DNA of 64,000 nt from NCBI GenBank assembly GCA_033063855.1, contig CP093829.1, positions 4,846,243-4,910,242 of the forward strand, written 5' to 3'. Positions 10,809 through 21,100 of this stretch are shown here, one piece after another. Within the stretch, counting starts at the first letter, position 1. Each line of letters begins with the position of its first letter. The DNA is from Smittia aterrima. Taxonomy: Eukaryota > Arthropoda > Insecta > Diptera > Chironomidae. A program made the position numbers and the translations under genes. The notes beneath the pieces were generated by a model. The model ran no database searches. It saw only the letters and a list, made by a program, of their open reading frames with translations, and was not told where the DNA came from.

Positions 10809-10992
10809 TCTGAATCAGCTTTCTAAAAGATTCTTCTGGTTCTTTTGAACTATTTTGGTTCTTTCTGTGGAAATTAAATGTAAAAAGAAATTTTTTGTTT
10901 ACTTTCCTTCCTGAATCTGGACAGAGCAAAATTGATTTGAAAATATTTTCGTTAGAAAATAGTTTATTGTCGAGAAAGTAAAACCAGAACTC

Positions 10993-12115
10993 TTAACAAC
11001 TCCCGTAAGCCTTTCTAGCTATGCCACACATATTTGATCCTCTTGCAATCCTGAAATATCCTTTCTCGCCCCATGATTCGCCCCAAGAATTACGAACCAA
11101 CCAGAAATCTCCAGCTTTGGGATCATTTCCGTATCCAACGAGTGTCTAAAGGTCTCAAAGTTATCAATCGAACAAAAAATATCTAGGGAAACTTACAACA
11201 GCATGATTAGTTTCACTTTTAGAGCATTTTGAAGATCTGTAAACTCCCGATTTATAGAAATTAAATCCTTCAGCATTCGTAGCATCTACAGAATTGAGCG
11301 GAGCAAATAAGATTAAGTTTGATTAAATAAAATCAAAACTTTACCCATCGCAACAGCCAGTGGACCGTAGTTAACGAGCATGGATTGCAATTGTTTTTCG
11401 TCTCCATACAATTTATTTCCGCAAACATTTTTTAATTTATAAATTGATGGATATTTCGATCGTTGACATTGCTGAGTTTTCGCCACGTATTTATACTTTT
11501 GACCATTTGAAATTCCATTTTTCTGAACGTATTCAAAAGCACTTAAAGCTGAACCGCCTTCGCAGGCAAACGATCTTGTATCGCAGTCGACAAGATTTTG
11601 TTCCGAATAAGTTTGATTTGTTCCTTTGACGTTGCTCCAATATTCTAAAACTGAAACAGCAGCAAAACTCCAACAAGATCCGCATTTCCCTTGGCTTTTG
11701 ACTTTGGACATTTTGCTGCGTAAAATATAATTTAGTTTTGAACGAAAAATGATTTCCCTAAATATTACTTGACATAGCTGAGAGAGTTTGGGATTTTTCC
11801 TTTCACTTTCTTTTGGAATTGCGGGATCTCTAGTTCCTCATCGTCTTCAATTGAACCACAACGGAAAGCTAGGTCCTCATTAGTTTTATCTGCATCGTCA
11901 TTGATTTCTTGTGTGTATGTCGCATTAGGATTGCTGTTGTGCTTTTTAATCGCTGCCACGTTCTTCTTGTAGACTTTCTCCGCTTCGGACTCTGTCTTTC
12001 TTTCTTTAGTTTCCGTGTTGTTCTTACTTTGTTGGCTCTTCCATTCTTTGAAGGTCTGCTCAGCAAAAGCAGCACCAACGATCACAAACGCAATCAATAC
12101 TAAATCACTTCTCAT
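10993..12115 (-). CDS. Papain-family (C1A) cysteine protease, cathepsin L-like, with I29-type propeptide
   Basis: Four exons, 11769-12115, 11345-11715, 11197-11285 and 10993-11145, join in consistent phases and encode 319 residues. Residues 1-18 are a signal peptide. The propeptide has an ERFNIN-like helix ([16 protein letters not shown]), so it belongs to the cathepsin inhibitor I29 type. The catalytic set is complete: Gln124 and Cys130 in [10 protein letters not shown], His267 in ETNHAV, and Asn288 in LVRNSWG. The C-terminal [15 protein letters not shown] is the normal end. The enzyme would act in lysosomes or be secreted into the gut lumen. The acidic stretch between propeptide and mature domain ([11 protein letters not shown]) is longer than in cathepsin L proper, so the subgroup is not settled. 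Confidence 0.92.
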
Positions 12116-12727
12116 GCTTCAGACTTTTTAAAAGCTTTCGTTGAATTGTCCGCTATTTATTCAAATTGTTCCAGGAAGAATCATGTCATGGAAGTAAATA
12201 TTGTGTATCAACTTTGCTGAAAACTTGTTAAATTGATTTACATTTGTTTTAGAAATTGAAACTCAAAAGCTTTTCTGTCACACGCGCTGAAAATCAGGAA
12301 AATAAATATTTTAAGTTTTTGAAAGCATTTATTTCTCAAGTTCGAAATACACAAATCGATTAATCATACAATTATGCTTTAATAGGAAGGTGAAAGAACT
12401 GGCGATGAACATGCTTTGTGTTTTCTATCGTGGAATCTAAAATATTCGCGACATTTTTATAAAAACTTTCAAAAAGATAAAAAACAAAAACGATTTTTTC
12501 TTATAAATTTCTAAAGTTCATTAAACTCTCTCGAAATCTACTTAAATCTACGGTTAAGGGCTTACAACATCTGCACAATTGCAATAGAAGTTAATGTGAA
12601 TTCGTCATTCGCTTATACGTTTTAAGAACAAAAATACGTTCTCCGAAAATCTTTCAGAAAATGAAAAAAGTCATAAATTAAATTCTATGCAAGTGTGTAG
12701 CTTGTAAAGTATCGACTGCTCTTCGAT
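12116..12727. other. Intergenic region upstream of the cysteine protease
   Basis: A+T-rich, with no supportable gene. On the minus strand an ATAAATAG stretch at about 12152-12159 lies some 37-45 bases before the protease start codon and could be a TATA-like box with a very short leader. This is weak evidence on its own. Confidence 0.4.
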
Positions 12728-13286
12728 TTACATTTTTCTTTTGCCATAAAATTGATCCAGCGACGAGCGGAAATCTCCGTCATCAGCGTAAAAGCCTCGA
12801 CGCTTTCCTTCATTAGACTAACCACATAATAACTTCGAATAAGTAAAATAAAACGAAACAACTGACATTTTGAACCAAAATAAAAGAAAAGTGAATGAGC
12901 CTTCTCGCATAAAAGTTTGATCATCATAAAACTTTCGAGAGAACTTTAAAGATAAATTAACTTTGACCCCTAAGTGTTCGCTGATTAAATTATTTTCTTT
13001 TCGGTTATATTTCACTTTAAAGTTATAAAGTTATTATGCATTTAGTTAATATTTTACTTGTGGATAATTCAATCAAATGATTTATGGAGATCATCCACGA
13101 TTTAAATCAAAATTACTATTCTTGACTTAAGCTTTAGATGATCTCTTACCGAAAATCCTCGATCTGCCTGAAGTGGCTTTAAGCGAGATAAAAACTTTGA
13201 TGATGGGGAAATCGGTAGCTGCGAGAGCCTGAGAGGAAATTTTCTTTATCAGTTCAAGAAATTTCATTCAGTTTGTTAACTCACAT
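12728..13286 (-). CDS. Possible small three-exon gene (56 residues, mitochondrial-type N-terminus)
   Basis: Not recognised. Good splice signals on the minus strand define an exon at 13150-13228 (acceptor CCTCTCAG, donor GTAAGAG), preceded by a donor GTGAGT at 13284 and followed by an acceptor at 12818. Joined, AT|G across the first junction starts a 57-codon frame ending at 12728. The N-terminus (LSRLKPLQADRGFSS) is basic and resembles a mitochondrial presequence. The rest has RRGFYADDGDFRSSLDQFYG and ends KRKM. A signal peptide is absent, so the GKR sites need not mean a neuropeptide. The first exon begins right after the loqs stop, so the alternative is a spliced loqs 3' UTR. A rival frame through the middle exon (MLNALAATDFPIIKV) exists but runs out quickly. 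Confidence 0.33.
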
Positions 13287-13336
13287 TCAACATTTTCAGC
13301 AAAACTTTCAAGGGTGATTTTTGAGTAATTTTTCAC

Positions 13337-15057
13337 TTATTTCTTCGTCATTATCTTGAGATACTCCAAAGCGTTTTTAGCTGCCTCGGTTTGAGCCTCT
13401 TTTGGAGTTATTCCTGAACCTTGACAGACAGCAACTGGAAGTGTTGATAGCTGAACTAAACATTGAGAGCGCCCTGAGTAGGTTTTCTCTTCGATGTCAA
13501 CGTAAGTGACTTCGAATTGATGCTCAGAAGCAATCTCGTGTAAGAAGTTGACGTAGTTGACTTCTTTATTGTTGAGACACATATTCTGGAATAAAAATAG
13601 GATTGAATTGGAAGGTTCTGAATGTCGAAAGAATCTTAAAAATCTTGGAGAATCTTAAGCGAACATCCGTCAAAGTGAAACTCACCTGCAACTTTTCGAG
13701 AGTCTTGCCATAAGTATTTTTCAGCATTTTGTGGAACTGCGAGACCTTAAAGCTGTGTTGGTTGGTCAACGTCATGATATTGGCGTCCTTCAAATCAGAA
13801 TATCGGCTTAGAATGTTTGAGACGCGCATCTTTTGTTGTTTGGCAATGATCGAAACAAACGAAAAGTTTTTCCATGAAAAGAGAAATTGAAAGATTCATC
13901 AAGCATAACAAACAATCTCATTTTGGTGAATCTTTCAATAAGCTCTTTCTCTAACAAAACTTTTCGTTTTGTTTGTTTCAATAAAATTCGCCCCAGCCAC
14001 CAACAACATGATGGATCATCTCAAGAAAAATCAGACGCAAGCCCACAACCAACACTCACATTCGCCATTGAAAGATTCTCCAAAATTACTACGAGTGAGA
14101 CCCATCATGTTTAACCAAAATGAATTATCGACTTACCTCATCATTAGCTTCGTCAATGCAGCTTTGAATAATGTCAGCTTGGTCGAGTGGCTGAGACTGA
14201 AGTCGTTCCCACATCTTCTGAGCCGCTTGTCGCTTTGCGATCTTCTTTGACTTTCCCATTCCAACTTCGCGAAGTTTTAAAACCAAGCAACCGATCGTGA
14301 ATTGTCTCTCGTGTGGAAGCCCAACTTCAACTTCGACTTCGTATTGCGGTGGTGGCCAATGCTTTGACATGCAGAATTCTTGTAAAACTCCAATCGGATT
14401 TCCCATTTGATTCTTCTCATCGAAGTTTGTGCTGCTGCTAGAAGTCGTGTTTACAGCTCCAGTGGATCCATTGGATGCAAAACTCTTTTGCTGCTGATAG
14501 AAGCTATCAGATGTATTCAGTCCTGTCAACTTATCGATAAGAGCCTTAGCAGCTGCGTGCTTTGCTTCCTTTTTGCTTCTTCCAACGCCCATTGCTTAAT
14601 AAGAAGAAATTTGTCAGCAAACGAATTGACTAAGATAACATCGAGAACTTACCATCTTTATCATTAAAAGAAACACGATACCGAAAGGAGGGCTCATGAA
14701 CAGCTCCTTCAATCTGAACAAGCTCATAGTTCGGCGTAATTCCTAGAGAATTTCGCAATGGCGAGGTTAAAAAATCGATAATTTTTCACTTTGCAAATCT
14801 CTTTACAAACCTCGTCTACTCAGCAACTCTTGGAGAATTGAAATAGGAGTTTTCATCGGCATATATTCGATCTCATTCTTTAGGGAATTGATAGTTTCCT
14901 CGATGGTTGCTTCAACTTTTGTCTGAGCTTGTTTCTTGACCCGTCTCGGTTTGTTTTGACGGTTCGCTTGATTCTGAGCTTGTTGCGCTAGCACTGCTGC
15001 TGGATCTTGAATATGCAGCTGAGACCGCATTTGGTCTTCGAGCAATATTTCCTGCAT
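13337..15057 (-). CDS. loqs: Loquacious (TRBP homologue), three-dsRBD partner of Dicer
   Basis: Five exons, 14811-15057, 14653-14742, 14137-14594, 13686-13829 and 13337-13585, join in phase and encode 395 residues. Loqs assists Dicer-1 in pre-miRNA processing and, in some isoforms, Dicer-2 in siRNA pathways. Domains: dsRBD1 at about 69-137 (ISILQELLSRRG to GVGRSKKEAKHAAAKALI), dsRBD2 at about 178-249 (NPIGVLQEFC to GKSKKIAKRQAAQKMW), and dsRBD3 at about 300-393 (EVTYVDIEEKTYSGRSQ to AAKNALEYLKIMTKK). The first intron uses a GTTTGT donor. Reading into intron 3 instead of splicing adds only Val-Ser-Arg then stop, giving a form without dsRBD3. The acceptor of exon 4 lies next to a long hairpin. 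Head-to-head with prolyl oligopeptidase. Confidence 0.95.
13846..13982. repeat. Imperfect ~57-60-base-arm hairpin in loqs intron 3
   Basis: Arms 13846-13902 and 13923-13982 are inverted copies with a 20-base loop. The best block is ATTGAAAGATTCA at 13886-13898 against 13927-13939, extended by one mismatch and CAA. Further paired blocks are AAAGAG, GAAAAGTTTT and GAAACAAAC, separated by small internal loops. In the loqs pre-mRNA the structure ends 16 bases before the acceptor of the exon leading into dsRBD3 and includes the pyrimidine-rich tract. Confidence 0.75.
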
Positions 15058-15254
15058 TTTTCACAATTTTCTATATTTTTCACTTTTCGGCTTTCAATCG
15101 GTTCAACTTCTCGTTTTACGCAAGTTTACCTTAGACCCCAGTTCGCCACTTGTGCTTGATGATTGTGCGATTTTATTTATTTGCTTCTACTAGAGTCAAT
15201 ATTTATAGAACCACAAAGTTGATAACACGAAACATTTCATTGAGCTCAGCAAGG
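15058..15254. promoter_or_regulatory. Divergent promoter region between loqs and prolyl oligopeptidase
   Basis: The start codons of the two genes are 197 bases apart on opposite strands. Both promoters and leaders must fit here. An in-frame ATG at 15159 can extend the protease, so at most about 100 bases would then remain between the two translated regions. No TATA box is evident. Confidence 0.5.
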
Positions 15255-17563
15255 ATGGCACCAGTTTTTAAATATCCGCTCGCACGTCGTGAAGAAATCG
15301 ACGATAACTTTTTTGGGAAGAAGGTTTGTGTCGGCAAAACTAATTTATTCAATTTCCATTGCATTAACAAATAAATTCTTATCAGATTGCTGATCCTTAT
15401 CGTTTCCTTGAGGATCCTGATGCAGAAGAAACAAAGAAATTCGTTGATGATCATAATTCTATCTCGAAGCCTTTTCTTGAAGGCGACGAATGGAAGAAGA
15501 TTAATCAGAGATTGACGAGCCTCTGGGAGCACGAAAAGTTCGGATGCCCAGCCAAGCACGGATCAAGATATTTTTATTCGCACAACTCAGGATTGCAAAA
15601 CCAAAACGTAATTTACTATCAAGAGTCGTTGAACTCGGAAAGGAAAGTTTTTCTTGATCCAAATCTTCTCTCGAGCGACGGAACTGTTGCATTGCAAAGT
15701 TTGCATTTCACAAAAGACGGATCACTTCTCGCTTACGGAATCAGTGAATCCGGCTCTGATTGGGTGAAAATTAAGTTCCGCAATGTCGAGACGAATGAAG
15801 ATTTCCCTGAGACTTTGGAGTTCAGCAAATTCTTCAGCCCAACGTGGACACACGATAACAAAGGAGTTTTCTACGGAAGATTCCCTGCGATCAACAGCAA
15901 AGCTGATGGGTCTGAAACTGGCGCAAATGAGAACCAACAAGTTTATTATCATCGAGTCGGAGACAAACAAGAGAACGATATTCTTGTCGCTGAATTCCCC
16001 GACGAGCCAAAATGGAGATTCTCAGCTGAAGTCTCTGATTGCGGAAAATATCTCGTTTTCTTTGTCATGTAATTTATAACTTGATTCCCTTCTATTCTCA
16101 TCTAATTAAATTTTTCTCTTCAGGTATGGTTGCAATGACTCGTTGCTTTACTTTGCCGATCTTAGCAAGACACCTGAGATCAATGGAAAACTTGAGTTCA
16201 CTAAAGTCGTAACGAAATTCGAGGCGGACTACGATTACATTACAAACGAAGATTCAATCTTCTATTTCCGTACTAACAAAGGAGCTTTGAACTATCGCGT
16301 GGTTGCAATTGATTTTAATTCGCCAGCGGAAGAAAACTGGAAGACTTTGATTGAAGAGCATCCAAAGAATGTTCTCGATTGGGTTTATTGCGTTAACAAG
16401 ACTAAACTTGTGCTTCATTATATGGAAGACGTCAAGTCAGTATTGCAAGTTCATTCACTTGCCAATGGAGGAAAATTCGAATCCAAATTTCCTCTTGAGC
16501 ATGGAACAATTCAAGGTATGCTACCATCTCAACTTACATTGAATTTAGGAATAAAAATGTTTAATTTTATTTTATAGGATTTGCTGGCGAGAAACACAGC
16601 AGCGAAATCTTCTTTCACTTCGTTTCGTTTTTGATTCCCGGAGTCATTTATCATTACGACTTCGCGAACTCTGCCGATCCAGTCATCTTCAAGGAAGTCA
16701 AGCTCGCAACTAACTTTGATCGAGATGCATTTGTCGTTGAACAGAAATTCTATCCCAGCAAAGCTGGCGGAGAAAAGATTCCGATGTTCATCATTCGTAA
16801 GAAAGGAAACGAAGTCAAACCTCGTCCTTGTTTGCTTTACGGCTACGGAGGATTCAACATCTCAATTCAACCAACCTTCAGCATCACTTTGCTTGCTTTC
16901 GTTGATCTGTTCGATGGAGTTCTCGCTTATCCGAATATTCGAGGAGGTGGCGAGTATGGCGAACGCTGGCACAACGAGGGAAGACTTCTCAACAAACAGA
17001 ACGTCTTCGATGACTTCCAAACAGCCGCGGAATATCTTTATGAGAACAAATACACGAGCAAGAACCAACTGGCCATTCAAGGAGGTTCCAACGGAGGATT
17101 ACTCGTCGGAGCTTGTATCAATCAGCGTCCTGATCTCTTCGGTGCAGCCATCGCACAAGTTGGAGTCTTCGATATGTTGAGATTCCATAAATTTACAATT
17201 GGTTCTGCTTGGATTAGCGATTACGGAAATCCAGAAGAAGAAGTCCACTTCGAGAACTTGTTGAAGTATTCGCCACTTCACAACACACGAACACCGTCGA
17301 ACGAAAAGGAAGAATATCCAGCGACGTTGATTCTCACTGCTGATCATGACGATCGCGTTTCGCCATTGCACTCGTTGAAGTTCGTTGCGAGTCTTCACAA
17401 TGCCATTAAAGACTCAAAATACCAAAAGAATCCTGTGATGTTGCGCGTCTACACCAAATCAGGTCACGGCTTTGGAAAGCCCGTCAGCAAAAAGATTGAA
17501 GAAGCCACCGACATCCTCACGTTCCTTTACAAAACATTGGGCATTGATACAAAGTTGCAGTAA
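15255..17563 (+). CDS. Prep: Prolyl oligopeptidase (S9A), possible alternative mitochondrial start
   Basis: Four exons, 15255-15323, 15386-16068, 16124-16515 and 16578-17563, join in phase and encode 709 residues, the family length. The enzyme cuts after proline in short peptides, normally in the cytosol. The N-terminal seven-bladed propeller is intact (IADPYRFLEDPD, LQNQNVIYYQ, SGSDWVKIKF). The alpha/beta hydrolase domain has the full triad: Ser552 in GGSNGG, Asp640 in DHDDRV and His678 in SGHGFGKP. The start at 15255 matches the usual N-terminus. However, an in-frame ATG at 15159 adds 32 residues rich in Arg and Ser with no acidic residue (ending TRNISLSSAR), a mitochondrial-type presequence. 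A form with this leader is plausible but unproven. Intron sizes are 55-62 bases. Confidence 0.96.
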
Positions 17564-17645
17564 TGAGATGAAAGTCAAATGAATTATAAGATATCACGAT
17601 TGTTGTTGTTGTAATGATGCATCACTGATAATCCCAAACAAACTG

Positions 17646-17651
17646 AATAAA
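17646..17651 (+). terminator. Poly(A) signal of prolyl oligopeptidase
   Basis: AATAAA lies 82 bases after the stop codon, followed by a further A-rich stretch. Confidence 0.5.
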
Positions 17652-17720
17652 ATTGAATTGAAAACGATAAGAAGCATGTGCAATGAATTTCTCTTAAGCC
17701 CCTGACTTCGATGATGTCAC

Positions 17721-17732
17721 TGATAAGATAAG
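17721..17732 (+). promoter_or_regulatory. Tandem GATA-factor motifs upstream of the LRR gene
   Basis: TGATAAGATAAG holds two overlapping WGATAR sites about 100 bases before the LRR start codon. In insects such sites are bound by GATA factors (gut, fat body, blood cells). Binding is inferred only. Confidence 0.4.
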
Positions 17733-17829
17733 CAGCGGGGCATGCTTCGAAGTTTTACTGTTTATTCTGTGATTGAACGCGAGAAGGTGTGATTGGTAGA
17801 GCAACTTAAATTAGAAAATGTGAATTAAA

Positions 17830-19718
17830 ATGGATTTCGTGAAACTTTCGATTTTCCTGATTGTCGTTGGGTTGGGTGGAGGAATGGCCAAAGAGGTTTG
17901 TCCTAGGATATGTACGTGCGATGTTTTTGAAGGATATAAAAGAGCAGATTGCAGGTAAGAACAAAGTTTTCTCTTATCACGTTTATGATTCATCAAAATT
18001 CTTTCTAGCGATCAAAATCTCGCTGCTCCTTACACAAATGTTGCAAAGAGTGTTGAAATTCTCAACTTGAGTGGCAACGAAATCACGTTGATCGATGACG
18101 TTTGTCTCGTTGATTATGCAGATTTAATTAAACTTTCGTTCGCCAGAAATTCGATACACACGATCGAGTTCTTTGCCTTTGAGTCGTTGGTAAAGTTAAA
18201 CTACCTTGATCTGTCTGACAATCGACTGGAAGTGATTGACAATCGGATCCTTGAAAGGAACGCAAAGTTGACGTTCCTCGATCTGTCAAAAAACAAATTC
18301 ATGTTAATCGATGACACGCCGTTGATCTCGTCAACGTCGATTGAGTTTCTTTCTTTAAGAAATTCACATTTGTCGCATGTCTACGACTCGCTCTTCAGCG
18401 AACTGCCAAATTTAATTGATGTCGATATTTCCAATAATCTTCTGATCACTTTGATCCCATCAGCTTTTGAAAGTCTGATCAACTTGCAGTTCATCAATTT
18501 AGAGTACAATCGCTTCATGTGCGACTTCCGAATAGAAAACACTCTTCAAATGTTTAAACAAAGGAAAGTTCATGTTAAAATCGACAAATGTGTGAGAAAT
18601 TCTAAGAAACCGATGTTTGAGAAGATGATTCTTCATCCGGACGCGACGACTGAGACTCCGCTACGTGAAGACGTTGAAATCGATCTCTTATGGGGATCGT
18701 CGACTTCTTACAAAAGCAGCGAAGAATTTGAAAGCGAGAACGAAACTGAATCACAGCCGATGTCCATCAAAGCGTATTACGAAAAGATCAAAGCGGAAAG
18801 CGAGGGCGACGATGACGAGTTTAACTGTGACGAAGATGAACTTTTTCCATCAACTTGCGAGTGTCATCAAAAATTCATTAAATATTATGAAACGAATGAG
18901 AGATCAAAGCCGCTCGTCAAACGAAGCATGGAAAAGAGAATTGCGACAGTTTTCGTTTTAGGAATTTTCCTTGGAACCGTTGCTGGTTGCATCGTCTTCT
19001 ATGTTCTGTCGTTGATAAGAAAAAAGTGCGAGAATGCGAGTAAGAAACAAGTCGAGAGACAGAAAGCGAGAGATCGGCTTGTGATGACAAGTGAGTTAAA
19101 TATTTTTGATGATTGAAGTTTGTTAGAGTTTTCGAGTAACTTTCAGGTGTTCGAATGGCTCATGAATCGCCAAGGAATTCTCCAATGCCTGGAATCAGAA
19201 ATCAAGTGATTGCCCCTGTAGCTCAAATCACAGCTCAATCTCCAGCTCCAATCACAGCTCAACCACCAGCTCCAATCGCAGCTCAGAGATCACCAATTCC
19301 AACTCCAAGAAATGTTCAGTCTCGAGTTGTTCAATCGCCAGACATTCGAAGGAGAACTGAGCCACCAAATCGAGCGAGAACTTCACAAAATGAAGTTCTC
19401 TCACCAACAGCTCAATTAATTCACAAACTTTTCCGTAATCGAGATCCGAGACTTTTGCCAGAAGCTTCCGAAGTGAGACCTCTTGCGCCAAGCACATCGA
19501 GAGTAGCAACAAGAGCGATCCCTTCAATTAATGTTCCTGAAGACATTTACTCAGAGATTCCAACATCGCCAGTTCTAACCGAACCAAATGAGGACGACGA
19601 TAGCAGTGACTATCTCTCTCTCAACAATTCAAGTTTAACAATAAATCTAGATAATCTAAGGACCGAGAGTAGCACCCCACCGCCAGCATATTCGATAATT
19701 TTCGATGATGATAAATAA
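17830..19718 (+). CDS. Leucine-rich-repeat single-pass transmembrane protein with PPAY tail motif
   Basis: Three exons, 17830-17954, 18009-19090 and 19147-19718, join in phase and encode 592 residues. A signal peptide (about 1-20) precedes an LRR N-cap with clustered cysteines (KEVCPRICTC..ADC). About six LRRs follow (VEILNLSGNEITL, LNYLDLSDNRLEV, LTFLDLSKNKF, LIDVDISNNLL). After them come an acidic stalk and one transmembrane segment near 353-378 (TVFVLGIFLGTVAGCIVFYV) with a basic stop-transfer. The roughly 210-residue cytoplasmic tail is Pro/Gln-rich with PITAQPPAPIAAQ repeats. Near its C-terminus is STPPPAYSIIF, a PPxY motif expected to bind WW domains such as Nedd4-family ligases. It should be a cell-surface recognition or adhesion protein; I recognise no specific orthologue. 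Confidence 0.85.
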
Positions 19719-19785
19719 AATTTTAAATTTGCTGAAAGAGATAAATTTAGATTTTAAAATCAAATGAAGTGAAATTATGTGGGAG

Positions 19786-19791
19786 AATAAA
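19786..19791 (+). terminator. Poly(A) signal of the LRR gene
   Basis: AATAAA 68 bases past the stop. It sits only a few bases from the opposite-strand signal at 19797-19802, so the two convergent transcripts probably overlap at their ends. Confidence 0.5.
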
Positions 19792-19796
19792 TTAAA

Positions 19797-19802
19797 TTTA
19801 TT
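19797..19802 (-). terminator. Poly(A) signal of the serine hydrolase gene
   Basis: TTTATT on the plus strand reads AATAAA on the minus strand, about 116 bases past the hydrolase stop. Confidence 0.45.
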
Positions 19803-19917
19803 TTCATAACTTTTGATTCAATCTTTCAATTAAGAAAATTCTTAGCACCAAATATTGCTTTCAAAACAAATGAACAATTATGAGTTTCCATCACCAAGTT
19901 GTATGAGCTGCAAGAGC

Positions 19918-21100
19918 TTACATCTTACTCCAGATCTTGCTGTGTCTTTCAATAAACTCTGAGATGATCGGCGCAACTTTCTCAGGCTCTGTAAGGTGAA
20001 GATGGTGTCTTGAGTCCACTGTGTGATATTCAAAGTTTTTACTTTTTCTGAGTACATCAAGGACTTCTTCGTAATATTTTGACTCTTCCCACCAAGGAGA
20101 GTGAACAGCTTTAATGAACATGTGTGGCATCTTCAATCGTTTCGATAGTTCAACGGAAACGGGTTGAGTGAAACTTGTTGAGTAATTCCACTTCAACCTT
20201 GAGTCTCTTGTAAAGTAATACTTTCCAGGGAATTTCTCACTTCGCTTGATGTTTCTTTTTAATAAAAACTCTGCTGTTTCCTTAGTTACGCTGTCGCTAG
20301 TTCCTGCGACCAATCGATCAACCATATCTTCGTAAGTATACGACGGAGGTTCAGCCTTCTCTTGATTTCTTTGATCGGCGATCATGAAGTTTTGAATCCG
20401 ATCTTGTAGATGAGAAGCCACCATCGCTGCATCGTGGATTTCAGGTTTCAACGCGTCGATCTGGATCATCATGTCGACTTTATTTGGAAAGACTGAAGCA
20501 AACATGAAACTTAAGATGCTCCCCATCGAATGTCCCATCAAAGAAATTTTCTCCCAATTATATTCTTTGCATAGGAAGTTAAGCAAGTACATGTTATCAA
20601 CTGAGTGATAAGCCATTCCGTCAGGAACACGTGACGACAATCCATGACCCGGCAAATCAATTGCAAGAAAACTTCTGTCTCTCGGTAACAACGGAATCAG
20701 TCTATCGAATGTTCCGCAATTGTCCTTGAAAAACAGAACTTGAATTAATCTTTGAACAAGTGGCGAATTTATTTTTAACTCACTTGCCATCCATGCAGAC
20801 ACACAATCGGTTGTTGATCTTTCGGTCCCCACCACTTTCCAGCTAAAGTCGAGCCATTATTCCACGGGAGTCTTATACGAACTTCTTCGACCTATAAAAA
20901 AATTAATTGGTCTCATAATCTTTTTTGGACTTTGGCCTTGCGAATATCGCAATTGTCATCGTTCTTACATCAAATGCGATTTCATCATCGGTCGGAATAT
21001 CACTGAGTTCTAAGTTCATTTTTGTCGCACTATTTGTTGAATAGAAATGCTTGTAAATGTAACGATGAGGATTTTTAATTGATTTGACAATCGACTTCAT
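19918..21100 (-). CDS. Alpha/beta-fold serine hydrolase (kraken/SERHL type)
   Basis: Three exons, 20969-21100, 20784-20891 and 19918-20724, join in phase 0 and encode 348 residues. It has the order typical of insect 'probable serine hydrolase' proteins: IVCLHGWQDNCGTFDRLIPL, AIDLPGHGLSS, the nucleophile elbow GHSMGS with Ser146, and a C-terminal HHLHLTEPE supplying the likely catalytic His. The substrate is unknown; relatives (Drosophila kraken, human SERHL2) are put in detoxification or digestion. Residues 1-27 are strongly basic (KSIVKSIKNPHRYIYKHFYS) and resemble a mitochondrial presequence, with a second Met at 28 that could give a cytosolic form. The intron at 20725-20783 is 59 bases and can be read through wrongly, which disrupts the conserved HGWQDN motif. 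Confidence 0.88.

Noticed and set aside
13120..13229. Plus-strand frame resembling an F-box start (KILDLPEVALSEI)
   Set aside because: It is only about 35 codons, ends in a stop, has no ATG, and both ends coincide with good splice sites of the opposite strand.
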